This document shows, one piece after another, positions 45,109 through 53,836 of a stretch of DNA of 64,000 nt. The notes under the pieces are model-generated. The model was given only the letters and a program-made list of their open reading frames with translations, ran no database searches and had not been told where the DNA came from. The DNA is taken from positions 1-64,000 of the forward strand of contig JAHFBP010000006.1 in assembly GCA_023249975.1 (NCBI GenBank), given 5' to 3'. The position numbers and the translations under genes were made by a program. This DNA comes from a bacterium. Its GTDB lineage: Bacteria > Babelota > Babeliae > Babelales > GCA-2401785. The stretch's first letter is position 1, and every line of letters begins with the position of its first letter.

Positions 45109-46971
45109 ATGAAGCATTACGATACGCATGTGTATGATGTGATTATTATTGGCGGTGGTCATGCAGGAGCTGAGGCTGCTTATGCAGCAGCACGTATGGG
45201 TACTTCTGTTTTATTGTTAACCGGCGATAAAAATAAAATCGCAGCGATGCATTGCAACCCTTCAGTTGGCGGTCTTGGCAAAGGTCACATTGTATATGAA
45301 ATGGCTGCCTTTGGCGGCTTGATGCCCAAGGTTTGTTCCGACACATATTTGCAAGCTCGTATGCTCAACACGAGCAAAGGGCCTGCGGTTCAAGGTTTGC
45401 GATTGCAGATCGACAAATATGCCTATGTTCGCAAGATCCAAAATATTTTGGAAAATACGCAAAACTTAGATATTGAATCGGGCATTGCGGCCAAGCTGTT
45501 GATTGATGAAGTTGATGGCAAAAAAATTATTGCCGGCGTTGAAACTACTCATGGCCAAAAATATTATGGCAAAGCTGTGGTTATCGCAACGGGAGTGTTT
45601 CTCAATTCCAAGTGCTATGTGGGCGACACCATTACGCATTCAGGTCCAGAAGGGCGTGCTGCCAGCTTGGATCTGTCGGCATCACTTGCCGATGCGCTCG
45701 GTACACAATTGGGCCGATTGCGCACAGGAACTCCTGCACGCATCAAACGTGAATCGATCGATTTTTCAAAATTAGAACATCAACCTGCGCACAATTTGCC
45801 CTATTTGTTTGAATATCGGGAAGTTCCTCCAGTTATCGAAAAAATGCCGTGTTTTATTGCGCACACTACTGACCAAACACATCAAGTTATTAAAGATTAT
45901 TTTTATCAATCTGCGGTGAGTAAAAATCTTGATAGTTTTGCACCACGTTATTGCCCATCAATTGATGAAAAAGTTCGTCGCTACCCAGATCGCGATGCGC
46001 ATCATGTGTTTGTTGAGCCTGAAAGTGGTGAATGTGATGAAATTTATCCAGCCGGACTTTCTACTTCGCTTGAGCATGATATTCAGGAAAAGTTTATGCG
46101 CACGATTCCCGGTTTTGAAAATTGTGTGATTTCAAAATATGCCTATGCGATTGAATATGATTTTTTGCAGCCGAATAAATTGTACGAGACTCTGGAAACC
46201 AAAGCGGTCAAAGGTTTGTTTTGCGCTGGTCAAATCAATGGCACCACGGGGTATGAAGAAGCTGCAGGCCAGGGTATGGTTGCTGGAATTAACGCCAGCT
46301 TGAGCGCGAGCGGAAAAGATCCCTTTGTTCTCAGTCGCAGTGAAAGTTACATTGGCGTGATGCTCAATGACATTATGACATTGGGAGTTAACGAACCGTA
46401 TCGCATGTTCACCTCGCGAGCAGAGCACCGTTTAATTTTGCGGCAGGACAATGTGTTTGCCCGCCTGATGCCCTATGCTCGTAATCTTGGTTTGTGTGAT
46501 GATGCAACCTGGGCTGCATTTGAAAAAGAAGAAGCCTTGGTCAAAAAGGCTTTGGTCTTTTTAGCTAAAGGAAGACTATCTTCAAATTCATTATTCAAGG
46601 CATTTTTTACTCTTGAATTTAATGAGCCGGCGCAACAGCTTGCACAATCAGAATTAGAATTGGCATTGGGTGAGTCAATTATTGGCCATGGCTTTCCGCC
46701 AGCGCGATTATTGCTGCGGGTACATGCTGAAGTTCGATATGATGGTTACATTCAAAAAGAAGAACGTGAAGCTCAAAAACTTAAAGATTTGAGCACGCTC
46801 AAAATTCCAGCAGATTTTGTATTTGATGGCATTGCAGGTTTGAGCATAGAATTGACCGAAAAGCTCAAAAAGGCCAGTCCTTCAACTATTGCTGATGCGA
46901 GCATTATTCCGGGTATGACGCCGGCGGCGCTTTCCATTCTAATATTCAAAATTAAAAAGCCTTTAAAATAA
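45109..46971 (+). CDS. mnmG: tRNA uridine-34 modification enzyme MnmG (GidA)
   Basis: 620 residues. FAD-binding IIIGGGHAGAEAAYAAARMG at the N-terminus, CNPSVGGLGKGHIVYEMAA, GRLRTGTPARI, and the C-terminal helical part (LRVHAEVRYDGYIQKE; PGMTPAALSIL). With MnmE it makes the cmnm5U34 wobble modification, relevant to the tRNA-Lys(UUU) and tRNA-Glu(UUC) genes found here. Full length. Confidence 0.97.
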   Translation: MKHYDTHVYDVIIIGGGHAGAEAAYAAARMGTSVLLLTGDKNKIAAMHCNPSVGGLGKGHIVYEMAAFGGLMPKVCSDTYLQARMLNTSKGPAVQGLRLQIDKYAYVRKIQNILENTQNLDIESGIAAKLLIDEVDGKKIIAGVETTHGQKYYGKAVVIATGVFLNSKCYVGDTITHSGPEGRAASLDLSASLADALGTQLGRLRTGTPARIKRESIDFSKLEHQPAHNLPYLFEYREVPPVIEKMPCFIAHTTDQTHQVIKDYFYQSAVSKNLDSFAPRYCPSIDEKVRRYPDRDAHHVFVEPESGECDEIYPAGLSTSLEHDIQEKFMRTIPGFENCVISKYAYAIEYDFLQPNKLYETLETKAVKGLFCAGQINGTTGYEEAAGQGMVAGINASLSASGKDPFVLSRSESYIGVMLNDIMTLGVNEPYRMFTSRAEHRLILRQDNVFARLMPYARNLGLCDDATWAAFEKEEALVKKALVFLAKGRLSSNSLFKAFFTLEFNEPAQQLAQSELELALGESIIGHGFPPARLLLRVHAEVRYDGYIQKEEREAQKLKDLSTLKIPADFVFDGIAGLSIELTEKLKKASPSTIADASIIPGMTPAALSILIFKIKKPLK

Positions 46972-46983
46972 AAGGACTTGGTC

Positions 46984-47040
46984 ATGCACATTAAATATGC
47001 GTTGACCTTACTTGGAGCACATTTCTTCGCGCAAGTTTAA
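46984..47040 (+). CDS. possible 18-residue peptide or gene-start remnant
   Basis: AAGGACTTGGTC precedes an ATG at 46984; the frame (HIKYALTLLGAHFFAQV) looks like a cut-off signal peptide and stops at the edge of the next terminator. It may be the remains of a lost exported-protein gene, or nothing. Confidence 0.2.
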   Translation: MHIKYALTLLGAHFFAQV

Positions 47041-47080
47041 AATAATTGAGGGGGCTGCAACAGCCCCCTCAATTATTTTT
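47039..47080. terminator. strong bidirectional terminator
   Basis: AATAATTGAGGGGGCTG (47041-47057) pairs perfectly with the segment 47061-47077 around a three-base loop; A run on the left, T run on the right. It separates mnmG (+) from the LRR gene (-). Confidence 0.9.
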
Positions 47081-47082
47081 GA

Positions 47083-48093
47083 TTATTTAGATAAATAAAG
47101 TTTTGCAGGATTCTTGCCAGCATCAGCCCAGGCTTGCCTTATCTCACCAGTAACAAGCTTAAGAGATTCGTAGTTGTTTCTCAAATCAAGTTCTTGAAGC
47201 TTGCATCCTCTTTGAATGAGTCCACAAATAACAATTCCACTTTCTTTTCCTATCATATTTGAAGAAAGATCGAGGTATTCTATTGGGCTATCGATAAGTA
47301 TATTTATAAGGAGTTGGATGACTGATTTATCGAATAATCCACTTCTTTGTAAGTTTAAATACCTAATTTTTGATTTTAGAATTCCACCAGCGAGATCGAG
47401 CATTGAGGTGCCTACATCAAGAAAACTCTGAGCTAGGCTCAGAGTTTCTATTTGGCTGTTTGGTAAAGCCAATCCAAGCGCTTTGGCACCTACTCCATTA
47501 ATCTGATTTCCATCAAGAACTAAGGTTTTAATTTTACTTGATGCAAGGGCTGTTGCAAGAATTGCAATTGCTTGGGCCGAAAGATCGCAGGCATTGAGAG
47601 ATAATTCTTCTATTTTTGAGTCAGGGTGTACGAGAAATTGTGCAATAATTTCAGCCCCATAATTTCTGAGTTGATTACCTGAGACATCAAGTGCGCTGAG
47701 TAGATGAAAGTTTTCGCATTGAGCAATGGATTCAAAAGACTCTGCCTTGAGGCCATTGCTACTCAAGTTTAGGACTTTTACATTGTTGGCATGGATTAGG
47801 TTGTTAATAATCAGCATCATTTCTTCAGTTCTCATTGAATCAAAGCCCAGCTGTCCATTTGCGAGGTTCAATTTACTTAAGCTTGGAAATGTGCTCATAA
47901 GGCTTGCTAATTTTTCATATTCTATTTTTTTCCCAAAAAAACTAAAACTGGTTGTTTCAAATTCCTCAACAGCTCCTTCCTCCATTTTTATGGCGGGTCT
48001 TTTTGCAGGAGTTAGTTTTTTACCTAGCATGGCGTAACTTTGTGATGAAAATGACCCGAGAAGTAGGGTGCAAGCCATTAGTTTGTAGTTCAT
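47083..48093 (-). CDS. exported leucine-rich-repeat protein
   Basis: 336 residues from the ATG at 48093 (AAAGGA upstream). Signal peptide MACTLLLGSFSSQSYA. From ~60 on come about nine LRRs of ribonuclease-inhibitor type (VKVLNLSSNGLKAESFESIA, IEELSLNACDLSAQAIAILA, IKTLVLDGNQINGVGAKALG). This type is found mostly in eukaryotes and host-associated bacteria and binds proteins. Location in the periplasm or outside; partner unknown. Confidence 0.88.
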   Translation of the reverse strand: MNYKLMACTLLLGSFSSQSYAMLGKKLTPAKRPAIKMEEGAVEEFETTSFSFFGKKIEYEKLASLMSTFPSLSKLNLANGQLGFDSMRTEEMMLIINNLIHANNVKVLNLSSNGLKAESFESIAQCENFHLLSALDVSGNQLRNYGAEIIAQFLVHPDSKIEELSLNACDLSAQAIAILATALASSKIKTLVLDGNQINGVGAKALGLALPNSQIETLSLAQSFLDVGTSMLDLAGGILKSKIRYLNLQRSGLFDKSVIQLLINILIDSPIEYLDLSSNMIGKESGIVICGLIQRGCKLQELDLRNNYESLKLVTGEIRQAWADAGKNPAKLYLSK

Positions 48094-48250
48094 AAAAAAT
48101 CCTTTATGAGGAGTAAAGAAAGGGTTGAACAATGTGGTCCTGATGACCAAAGATAAATTAGTTTATCGGTAAGAAATTAAAGAGCTATATTGACAGGATT
48201 GATAGTTTCTGAGATCTGCATGGAGGCAGAGAAAGAACTTTGGTAAAAAA

Positions 48251-48294
48251 ATAAAAGGCGCATGCACCAAAGCTTTGGTGCATGCGCCTTTTAT
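48251..48294 (-). terminator. 44-base perfect palindrome, terminator of the 48307 gene
   Basis: ATAAAAGGCGCATGCACCAA continues to AG and then its exact reverse complement, without a loop. On the minus strand it ends in a run of T (the forward strand has GGTAAAAAAATAAAAG), 12 bases after the stop at 48307. Confidence 0.85.
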
Positions 48295-48306
48295 TGTGAG
48301 CTTTAA

Positions 48307-49656
48307 TTATTTTGCAGGAACAGGGCTGTTTGGCCATCTATTGTCATGCGATTGCTTTGCAGCAGCCTTGATTATCATTTTGTCTGTAGGGGTGAGCCAT
48401 GTGCTAAGAAGTCCATTATCAACTGCATTACAAAAATGATTGTAATTTTCGCGAGCACTAGCTTCTTGTTGAGCATTTTCTCCACAAGCATACATAGCAT
48501 CAAGTTTTATAGTTTTCACGACTTCTGCGTGACTGAAGGTGTTTACGACTCTATTATTAGCGCTAGCAAGATCTCTCCAGCCTTCACCATTACCTTTTCC
48601 TGCACCTAATTTTGCATCACCAATTCTTATGTACCAATCTCGCATGTTTCCGTTTTCCATACAGCGATCATTAGGAAATAGCTTTCTAAGACTTTCACTT
48701 TTTGGATTAGTTGGATTCATGTAATAATTTGCAGAAAAAAGATCGTCAGCTGTATCAATGACATTGCTTGCATCATTAAATGTTTTATTTGACGCTGCAA
48801 TAGCGGCTGTTCTTGCATCAAAAACTACAGGTTGTTGAATTTGCTGAATAACTGGAGTGGCTGTTTTTTGTACAGATAAAGCCATAACGGGAACATTGGT
48901 AATACGAGCGAGTTTATCTTTTTCTGCTTGTGTGCCACCAGGGCTGTTGAGGGTATTTACATCACCTTGATAGGCTTTAACAATTCTATCAGTTGGGTTT
49001 TTAAAGTTATCTGCGTATTTGAGTGAAAGAGCATTCCACCAATAGGTATTACCCATGCTTTGGTCAATCCATCGACCACTACCTTCGGCAAGTCGGTTGC
49101 GTACGTGTTGAATCAGTGGTGTATTTGGCCATTCCTGTTGGCTGAGAGCAGGATCTTGAGATCTTTCAACTTGTGCTAACTGAACATCAAGCCCTGCTGG
49201 AATTGCAAGAGGTTGAGTTAATTGTTGAACTTGCTGAATAGCTGGAGTGATTGCCGGGGATTGGATGGGTGTTTGCATGTTGATTGCGGCTTTTGAAGTA
49301 TCATCACGAGCTTCATCCATCGATTTGGCTATACCCATATTTTTGAGACCTTGTAGCCCATCATTTAAAATATTTTGTTTTTCAGATTCAGAGAATTGAC
49401 TTGTAAGATTTCCACCATAAAATGCATGATGATAAAGATTCCAGTTGCCCTTTGCATTATTGCGGTCCGTTACAGCATAAACAATATCCTTTTTCATAGT
49501 AGAGACAACGTCATCATGATTGCTTGAATTAATTTGAGATGCCCAATTTGCTCCATTATTAGTAATACGCTCCCACCAACTTCCACTATACGCCATACTT
49601 GTCGAACCAATGAGCATTGCATGAGCGATCAAGCCCAATATTAATTTTTTATTCAT
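48307..49656 (-). CDS. exported protein with a duplicated domain
   Basis: 449 residues from the ATG at 49656 (AGAGGAA upstream). Signal peptide KLILGLIAHAMLIGSTSMAY. An N-terminal ~75-residue domain (WASQINSSNHDDVVSTMKKD, NWNLYHHAFYGG, SESEKQNILNDGL) recurs at the C-terminus (DLASANNRVVNTFSHAEVVK, ENYNHFCNAVDNG, TPTDKMIIKAA). Gln/Pro-rich linkers and a middle part of similar type lie between. No family recognised. Confidence 0.78.
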   Translation of the reverse strand: MNKKLILGLIAHAMLIGSTSMAYSGSWWERITNNGANWASQINSSNHDDVVSTMKKDIVYAVTDRNNAKGNWNLYHHAFYGGNLTSQFSESEKQNILNDGLQGLKNMGIAKSMDEARDDTSKAAINMQTPIQSPAITPAIQQVQQLTQPLAIPAGLDVQLAQVERSQDPALSQQEWPNTPLIQHVRNRLAEGSGRWIDQSMGNTYWWNALSLKYADNFKNPTDRIVKAYQGDVNTLNSPGGTQAEKDKLARITNVPVMALSVQKTATPVIQQIQQPVVFDARTAAIAASNKTFNDASNVIDTADDLFSANYYMNPTNPKSESLRKLFPNDRCMENGNMRDWYIRIGDAKLGAGKGNGEGWRDLASANNRVVNTFSHAEVVKTIKLDAMYACGENAQQEASARENYNHFCNAVDNGLLSTWLTPTDKMIIKAAAKQSHDNRWPNSPVPAK

Positions 49657-49741
49657 AGTGTTTCCTCTATCTCTACAACCAACCACTCAATACTGTTAAA
49701 TTATATTTCAATCAGAAATAGTAAGTGAAGTATTAAGAAAA

Positions 49742-49816
49742 TGTTTTTTCAAAAAACACTAATTTTTGATGGTGGGATAGCGTTTTTCATCAAAAAACGC
49801 GATATTTGAGATATCG
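49742..49816. repeat. three hairpins in a row upstream of herA
   Basis: TGTTTTTT-C-AAAAAACA (49742-49758), GCGTTTTT-CATC-AAAAAACGC (49780-49800) and CGATAT-TTGAG-ATATCG (49800-49816). They occupy the divergent gap between the 48307 and 49839 genes and could bind regulators or form transcript structures. Confidence 0.6.
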
Positions 49817-49838
49817 TAATTTTTAGTTCTGAGGTTAC

Positions 49839-51437
49839 ATGGTACAGCGCATAAAGCTTGGCTATATTTTTGGAGGATCACTGGGCGAAGGTCTTTTTAT
49901 GCGTCTTTCTCCGGGAATTTCACCCGAACAGATTAAGGCGGGTAAGTTTGTATGCGTCAAAGGTGAAACACATACCTTTTTTTCACTGATCACTGACATT
50001 GAATTGGAAGTTTCTCATCCGGAGATGCTGCTTTTTCCACCAGCAACTGATGAAAAATTTTTGATGGAATCGCTCAAGGCACGTGGTTTTTTGGCAAAAG
50101 TGTCGCTACGGCCGCTGCTTTCTCTCGATCAAAATAACAATCGATTACCCGTAAAAACCATTCCGCCGCATTTTGCACAGGTTTTTGATGCCAATCCAAC
50201 CGATGTTGCAGCTATCTTTGGTGATGAAAAAGCTCACCACAAGTATTTTAATATAGGCTCACCTTTGGATATGGATACACCTGTATGCCTTGATCTTGAA
50301 CGATTTACTGAACGGTCTAATGGGATTTTTGGTAAAACGGGAACGGGCAAAACCTTTATCACACGGGTCATTTTGGCAGGAATTGCGCACACGCAGCATG
50401 CCGTTAATCTCGTTTTTGATATGCATAGTGAATATGGGTTGCAGGCGCGGCAAGAGGGCGGTGGATTTGTCAAAGGACTCAAGACCTTGTTTCCGGGCCA
50501 GGTAGCGATATTTTCACTCGATCCTGAATCAACGCGTCGGCGTGGGTGCGAGCCGGATGTGCGAGTGAGCATTGGATTGAATGAGATTCGCGTTGAAGAT
50601 GTTATGCCTCTGTGTGACGAACTTGCGCTGCACTCCACGGCAATGGAGTCGGCATATTTGCTTGCAGGTGCATTTGGGGACAAGTGGCTTTCGACTTTGT
50701 TGACTCAGGAAAAACCGGTTAAAGATTTTGCCGCAGAAATTGGCGGGCATGCCGAATCAGTGGCCGCTTTGTCGCGTAAACTCAAACGTATTTTGCGATT
50801 TCCATTTATTACTGAAAAAAATGTAGGCAAATCAGTGATTGATCAGATGTTGGAATATCTTGATCGTGGAATTCATGTGATCTTTGAGTTTGGAAATAAT
50901 ACTTCGCTACTCTGCTATTTGCTTGTTTCAGGCATGATTGCACGTCGTATTCATGATCGCTATGTGGACAAAACCGAGCGTTTTTTGGCGACACAGGACC
51001 CTTCGCATGAACCAAAAAAATTGATGATCACGATTGAAGAAGCGCATAAATTCTTAAATCCACAGGCGGCCAAACAAACTATTTTTGGAACTATTGCCCG
51101 TGAAATGCGTAAATATTACGTTTCATTGTTGGTGGTGGATCAGCGACCTTCAAAAATTGATGACGAAGTTATTTCTCAGTTAGGGACCAAGCTTGTTGCC
51201 CAGCTTGGTGATGAGCGCGACATTCAGGCCGTGCTGACGGGAGTGAGCAATGGCAGTGGACTGCGCGCAGTTTTGAGCACTTTGGATTCTAAAAAACAGG
51301 CTTTGGTTATGGGGCATGCTATTTCTATGCCCGTGGTAATCAGGACACGTAACTATGATGAAAAATTTTATGCCTCATTACGCGATGAGTCTCTACTTGT
51401 CAGGGGTTCACTCAAACCAGAAGAACTTGTTTTTTGA
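49839..51437 (+). CDS. herA: HerA-like ATPase/translocase
   Basis: 532 residues. N-terminal HAS-barrel-like part (LGYIFGGSLGEGLFMRL), Walker A GIFGKTGTGKTFITRV, Walker B LMITIEEAHKFL, arginine-finger region (REMRKYYVSLLVVDQRPS) and GTKLVAQLGDERDIQAVLTG. HerA forms a hexameric DNA pump, usually with the nuclease NurA, in DNA end processing. NurA is not visible nearby. Recently HerA-like ATPases were also found in phage-defence pairs, but the adjacent genes here do not look like effectors. Confidence 0.88.
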   Translation: MVQRIKLGYIFGGSLGEGLFMRLSPGISPEQIKAGKFVCVKGETHTFFSLITDIELEVSHPEMLLFPPATDEKFLMESLKARGFLAKVSLRPLLSLDQNNNRLPVKTIPPHFAQVFDANPTDVAAIFGDEKAHHKYFNIGSPLDMDTPVCLDLERFTERSNGIFGKTGTGKTFITRVILAGIAHTQHAVNLVFDMHSEYGLQARQEGGGFVKGLKTLFPGQVAIFSLDPESTRRRGCEPDVRVSIGLNEIRVEDVMPLCDELALHSTAMESAYLLAGAFGDKWLSTLLTQEKPVKDFAAEIGGHAESVAALSRKLKRILRFPFITEKNVGKSVIDQMLEYLDRGIHVIFEFGNNTSLLCYLLVSGMIARRIHDRYVDKTERFLATQDPSHEPKKLMITIEEAHKFLNPQAAKQTIFGTIAREMRKYYVSLLVVDQRPSKIDDEVISQLGTKLVAQLGDERDIQAVLTGVSNGSGLRAVLSTLDSKKQALVMGHAISMPVVIRTRNYDEKFYASLRDESLLVRGSLKPEELVF

Positions 51438-51802
51438 GAGAATAATTCTTGTTCGATCATGGTTAATTCCACAATAATATCAAGAGAAATTTGTCCGTCT
51501 TCAATATGCAGAAGAGCCATGTTTATATGTTGTAATCGAGCAAGAATAGTTTGATTTTGCTGAGCAAGCAGCCGAGCCTTTTCTACTCTTGATTTGAGTG
51601 ATGTGTTAGGGGACGTCGGCTGTCTTTGATTGGATTCTAATGCTTGGTAAATATAGTCTTCCTCATCGTCAGCAAGTGTTAAAAGTGGTGGAATGTCCAG
51701 ATGTTTGGCTTGAGGGCAGAAGTGTTTGCAACATTGTGCCCCTGAATACAAGTTGGTTGTCAAAGGGCTGAGCAATATCAAGATAAGTGCTGGGATCTTC
51801 AT
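51368..51802 (-). CDS. small exported helical protein
   Basis: 144 residues from the ATG at 51802. Signal peptide MKIPALILILLSPLTTNLYS, then a Cys-rich patch (CCKHFCPQ) and a helical part (ALLHIEDGQISLDIIVELTM). Its 3' end overlaps herA by 70 bases, tail to tail. Weak ribosome site. No family recognised. Confidence 0.6.
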   Translation of the reverse strand: MKIPALILILLSPLTTNLYSGAQCCKHFCPQAKHLDIPPLLTLADDEEDYIYQALESNQRQPTSPNTSLKSRVEKARLLAQQNQTILARLQHINMALLHIEDGQISLDIIVELTMIEQELFSQKTSSSGLSEPLTSRDSSRNEA

Positions 51803-51969
51803 AAGTGAACACTTTTCATGTATGGGCATGGTGTCTATTGTAATCTAGTACATTATCTTGTTTTTTATAATTTTTACAAAACACTTTTGACGATCTGTAT
51901 TTTTGAGATATCATGGGGCGTCATTATTTATACGATGCACACATGTGTGCATGTAGAAAGGGTTTTACT

Positions 51970-52371
51970 ATGGTATTTGTAGCCGTTAACTATCAAGCTG
52001 TTCTTGCAGCAACTGCAGTTTCAATGGTTCTTGGCTGGCTTTGGTACTCACCAATGGTTGCAGGAAACGCTTGGATGCATGCCATGAAAATGAACCCAAA
52101 AGATTGCAAACCTTCAGGAATGCACTTTTTGGGTGAAGCAGTCACAACATTTATTCGTATGTGGGTTCTTGCCCTTGTTCTTATGCATTTTGCACCAGTT
52201 TCAATGGCTGAAGGCTTGATGTATGTTGGCACAGTCTGGCTTGGATTTACAGCAGCAACAGAATTTTCTGGCGTTATTTGGGGTGGATTTCCAATTAATG
52301 CATTTTACCTTTGTTCAGCTGGATCACTTCTACGCTTCCTTGCAGGAACTGCAGTTTTGTTGAGCATGTAA
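51970..52371 (+). CDS. DUF1761-like membrane protein
   Basis: 133 residues from the ATG at 51970 (AAGGG upstream). Four spans with LGWLWYSPMVAGNAWM near the start, a DUF1761 hallmark. Paralogue of the gene at 52527, same length. Function unknown in the family. Confidence 0.82.
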   Translation: MVFVAVNYQAVLAATAVSMVLGWLWYSPMVAGNAWMHAMKMNPKDCKPSGMHFLGEAVTTFIRMWVLALVLMHFAPVSMAEGLMYVGTVWLGFTAATEFSGVIWGGFPINAFYLCSAGSLLRFLAGTAVLLSM

Positions 52372-52389
52372 TTTTTGCCTAAAATTTGT

Positions 52390-52421
52390 AAAGCCGGCTT
52401 CATTCGAGGCCGGCTTTTTTT
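52390..52421 (+). terminator. terminator between the two DUF1761 genes
   Basis: AAAGCCGGC and GCCGGCTTT form a nine-base stem around a ten-base loop, then TTTTTA. It separates the paralogues into two units. Confidence 0.85.
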
Positions 52422-52526
52422 AATAATCTCCACAATTAGGTCATTTTTGATGTCAATTTTGCTCCGCAGTGGTTTTGTGGATATAATAGATGATTATTCG
52501 TATGTCTAAAATGTTTGGAGAATATA

Positions 52527-52928
52527 TTGGTACTTATTGAACTTAATTATGTGGCTGTTTTTGCCGCTTCAGCAGTTTCTATGTCAATTGGCATGTTATG
52601 GTTTTCGCCATTAATTGCAGGGCCTGCTTGGCTCAGGGCTATGAATCAAAGCCCTAAAGATTATACCGTGACACCTATTCAATTGTTTGGTGAGGCGGTT
52701 GGAACATTTGTTCGCGCATGGATTCTTGCACAAACGCTTGCTCAATTTGGACCACTGACAATAGCAGATGGTTTGATTGGTGTGGCAGCATTGTGGTTGG
52801 GTCTGATTGCTGTAACCGGATTTTCAGGTGTAGTTTGGGGACGGCTTCCCTTCAAGGCTTATTTGATTTGCATTACCGGAACCTTGTTGCGCATGTTGGC
52901 AGCAACGGTTGTTTTGCTCACTTTATAA
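52527..52928 (+). CDS. DUF1761-like membrane protein
   Basis: 133 residues from a TTG at 52527, supported by GGAG seven bases upstream and by alignment with the paralogue (VLIELNYVAVFAASAVSM against VFVAVNYQAVLAATAVSM). Four spans, IGMLWFSPLIAGPAWLRAM. Ends overlap the convergent gene at 52923 by six bases. Confidence 0.8.
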   Translation: MVLIELNYVAVFAASAVSMSIGMLWFSPLIAGPAWLRAMNQSPKDYTVTPIQLFGEAVGTFVRAWILAQTLAQFGPLTIADGLIGVAALWLGLIAVTGFSGVVWGRLPFKAYLICITGTLLRMLAATVVLLTL

Positions 52929-53201
52929 GTTAAAAGTTCCATTGGCTTGTCGAGCTTTTCTTTGTGGCGTCCATTCCCACCATTTTGTTTTTTCGCCCGT
53001 TTGGGCTTCGTGGATGGCCGCCGCAAAAACATCCCATACGCACGGGTCATGTTTAGTTTTGGTTAATTTTTGCAATCGCACATAAAGTTCATCCGCATCA
53101 GCTTGTGCAAGTTGTTCAATAGAGTGAATTTTGAGGACTTCAAAATCCTTGAGTGTGGCAGGTCCCACATTTTCAAGATTTAATAGTTCATGTTTTTTCA
53201 T
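52923..53201 (-). CDS. Cdd1-type helix-hairpin-helix protein
   Basis: 92 residues. LENVGPATLKDFEVLKIHSI is a helix-hairpin-helix and HDPCVWDVFAAAIHEA plus KWWEWTPQRK match the Cdd1 (pathogenicity locus, PF11731) family, by eye. Likely small DNA-binding protein; role unknown. It overlaps the upstream exported-protein gene by four bases, so it is translated from the same message. Confidence 0.82.
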   Translation of the reverse strand: MKKHELLNLENVGPATLKDFEVLKIHSIEQLAQADADELYVRLQKLTKTKHDPCVWDVFAAAIHEAQTGEKTKWWEWTPQRKARQANGTFNL

Positions 53202-53737
53202 GCCCTAAAAGCTTTCTGTAATAAGTCATTGGTGTATTGAAATATGACACTATTTGCTTGAGAATAAGGGGAGCTTGCGAGCAATCTAATCATCAGGTTT
53301 GTTAGTTCATTCCGTATTGTATTCAATGATATAAGATCAATGATGCTTACCTTTGCAGTTTCTGTATCAAATTTGTGTAGGCATTCTTCAAGAATCTCGT
53401 CAGGGATTTGAAGTCCTGAGTGAGCCTGTTGGGAATAGGTTCGAATTTTACCTTTAAAGTACAAGGCTGAGATTCTTCCTTTGCTAAGTTCCATAAAACT
53501 TTCTTCGGTCGAGTTAATAAAGCTAGAAATCGTAGTTTTGGTTTGTTCGCATTCTGGGTCGTAGGTTAATGGCTCAGTGGGACTTGTTCGACGTTTTTGT
53601 TCATAACGCTGTTCTAGAGTAAAAAATTCGTCAAATTCCTCAATATTTACGGAAAGCCCAGTTTTTTTTGCGGAAAACATCGGATTTATGGAACTTGATA
53701 GCAGGCAGAGTGCTACAAAAAAATATCTGATTTTCAT
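53198..53737 (-). CDS. exported helical protein
   Basis: 179 residues. Signal peptide RYFFVALCLLSSSINPMFSA; mature part helical and charged, with no repeats or motifs known to me. Four-base overlap with the Cdd1-like gene downstream. Confidence 0.68.
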   Translation of the reverse strand: MKIRYFFVALCLLSSSINPMFSAKKTGLSVNIEEFDEFFTLEQRYEQKRRTSPTEPLTYDPECEQTKTTISSFINSTEESFMELSKGRISALYFKGKIRTYSQQAHSGLQIPDEILEECLHKFDTETAKVSIIDLISLNTIRNELTNLMIRLLASSPYSQANSVIFQYTNDLLQKAFRA

Positions 53738-53836
53738 GGGTTTGCTTGATTAAAATTACACTGATTCAATAAAGCAACTTAGTCGGGGAGCGCAGCTGTT
53801 TGCAAGAAAATAACTTTTTCTATTATGGGTAGAAAT

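Noticed and set aside
49839-51802. herA and its neighbour as a HerA-type phage-defence pair
   Set aside because: The neighbour is on the opposite strand, exported and without nuclease, SIR2 or similar motifs.
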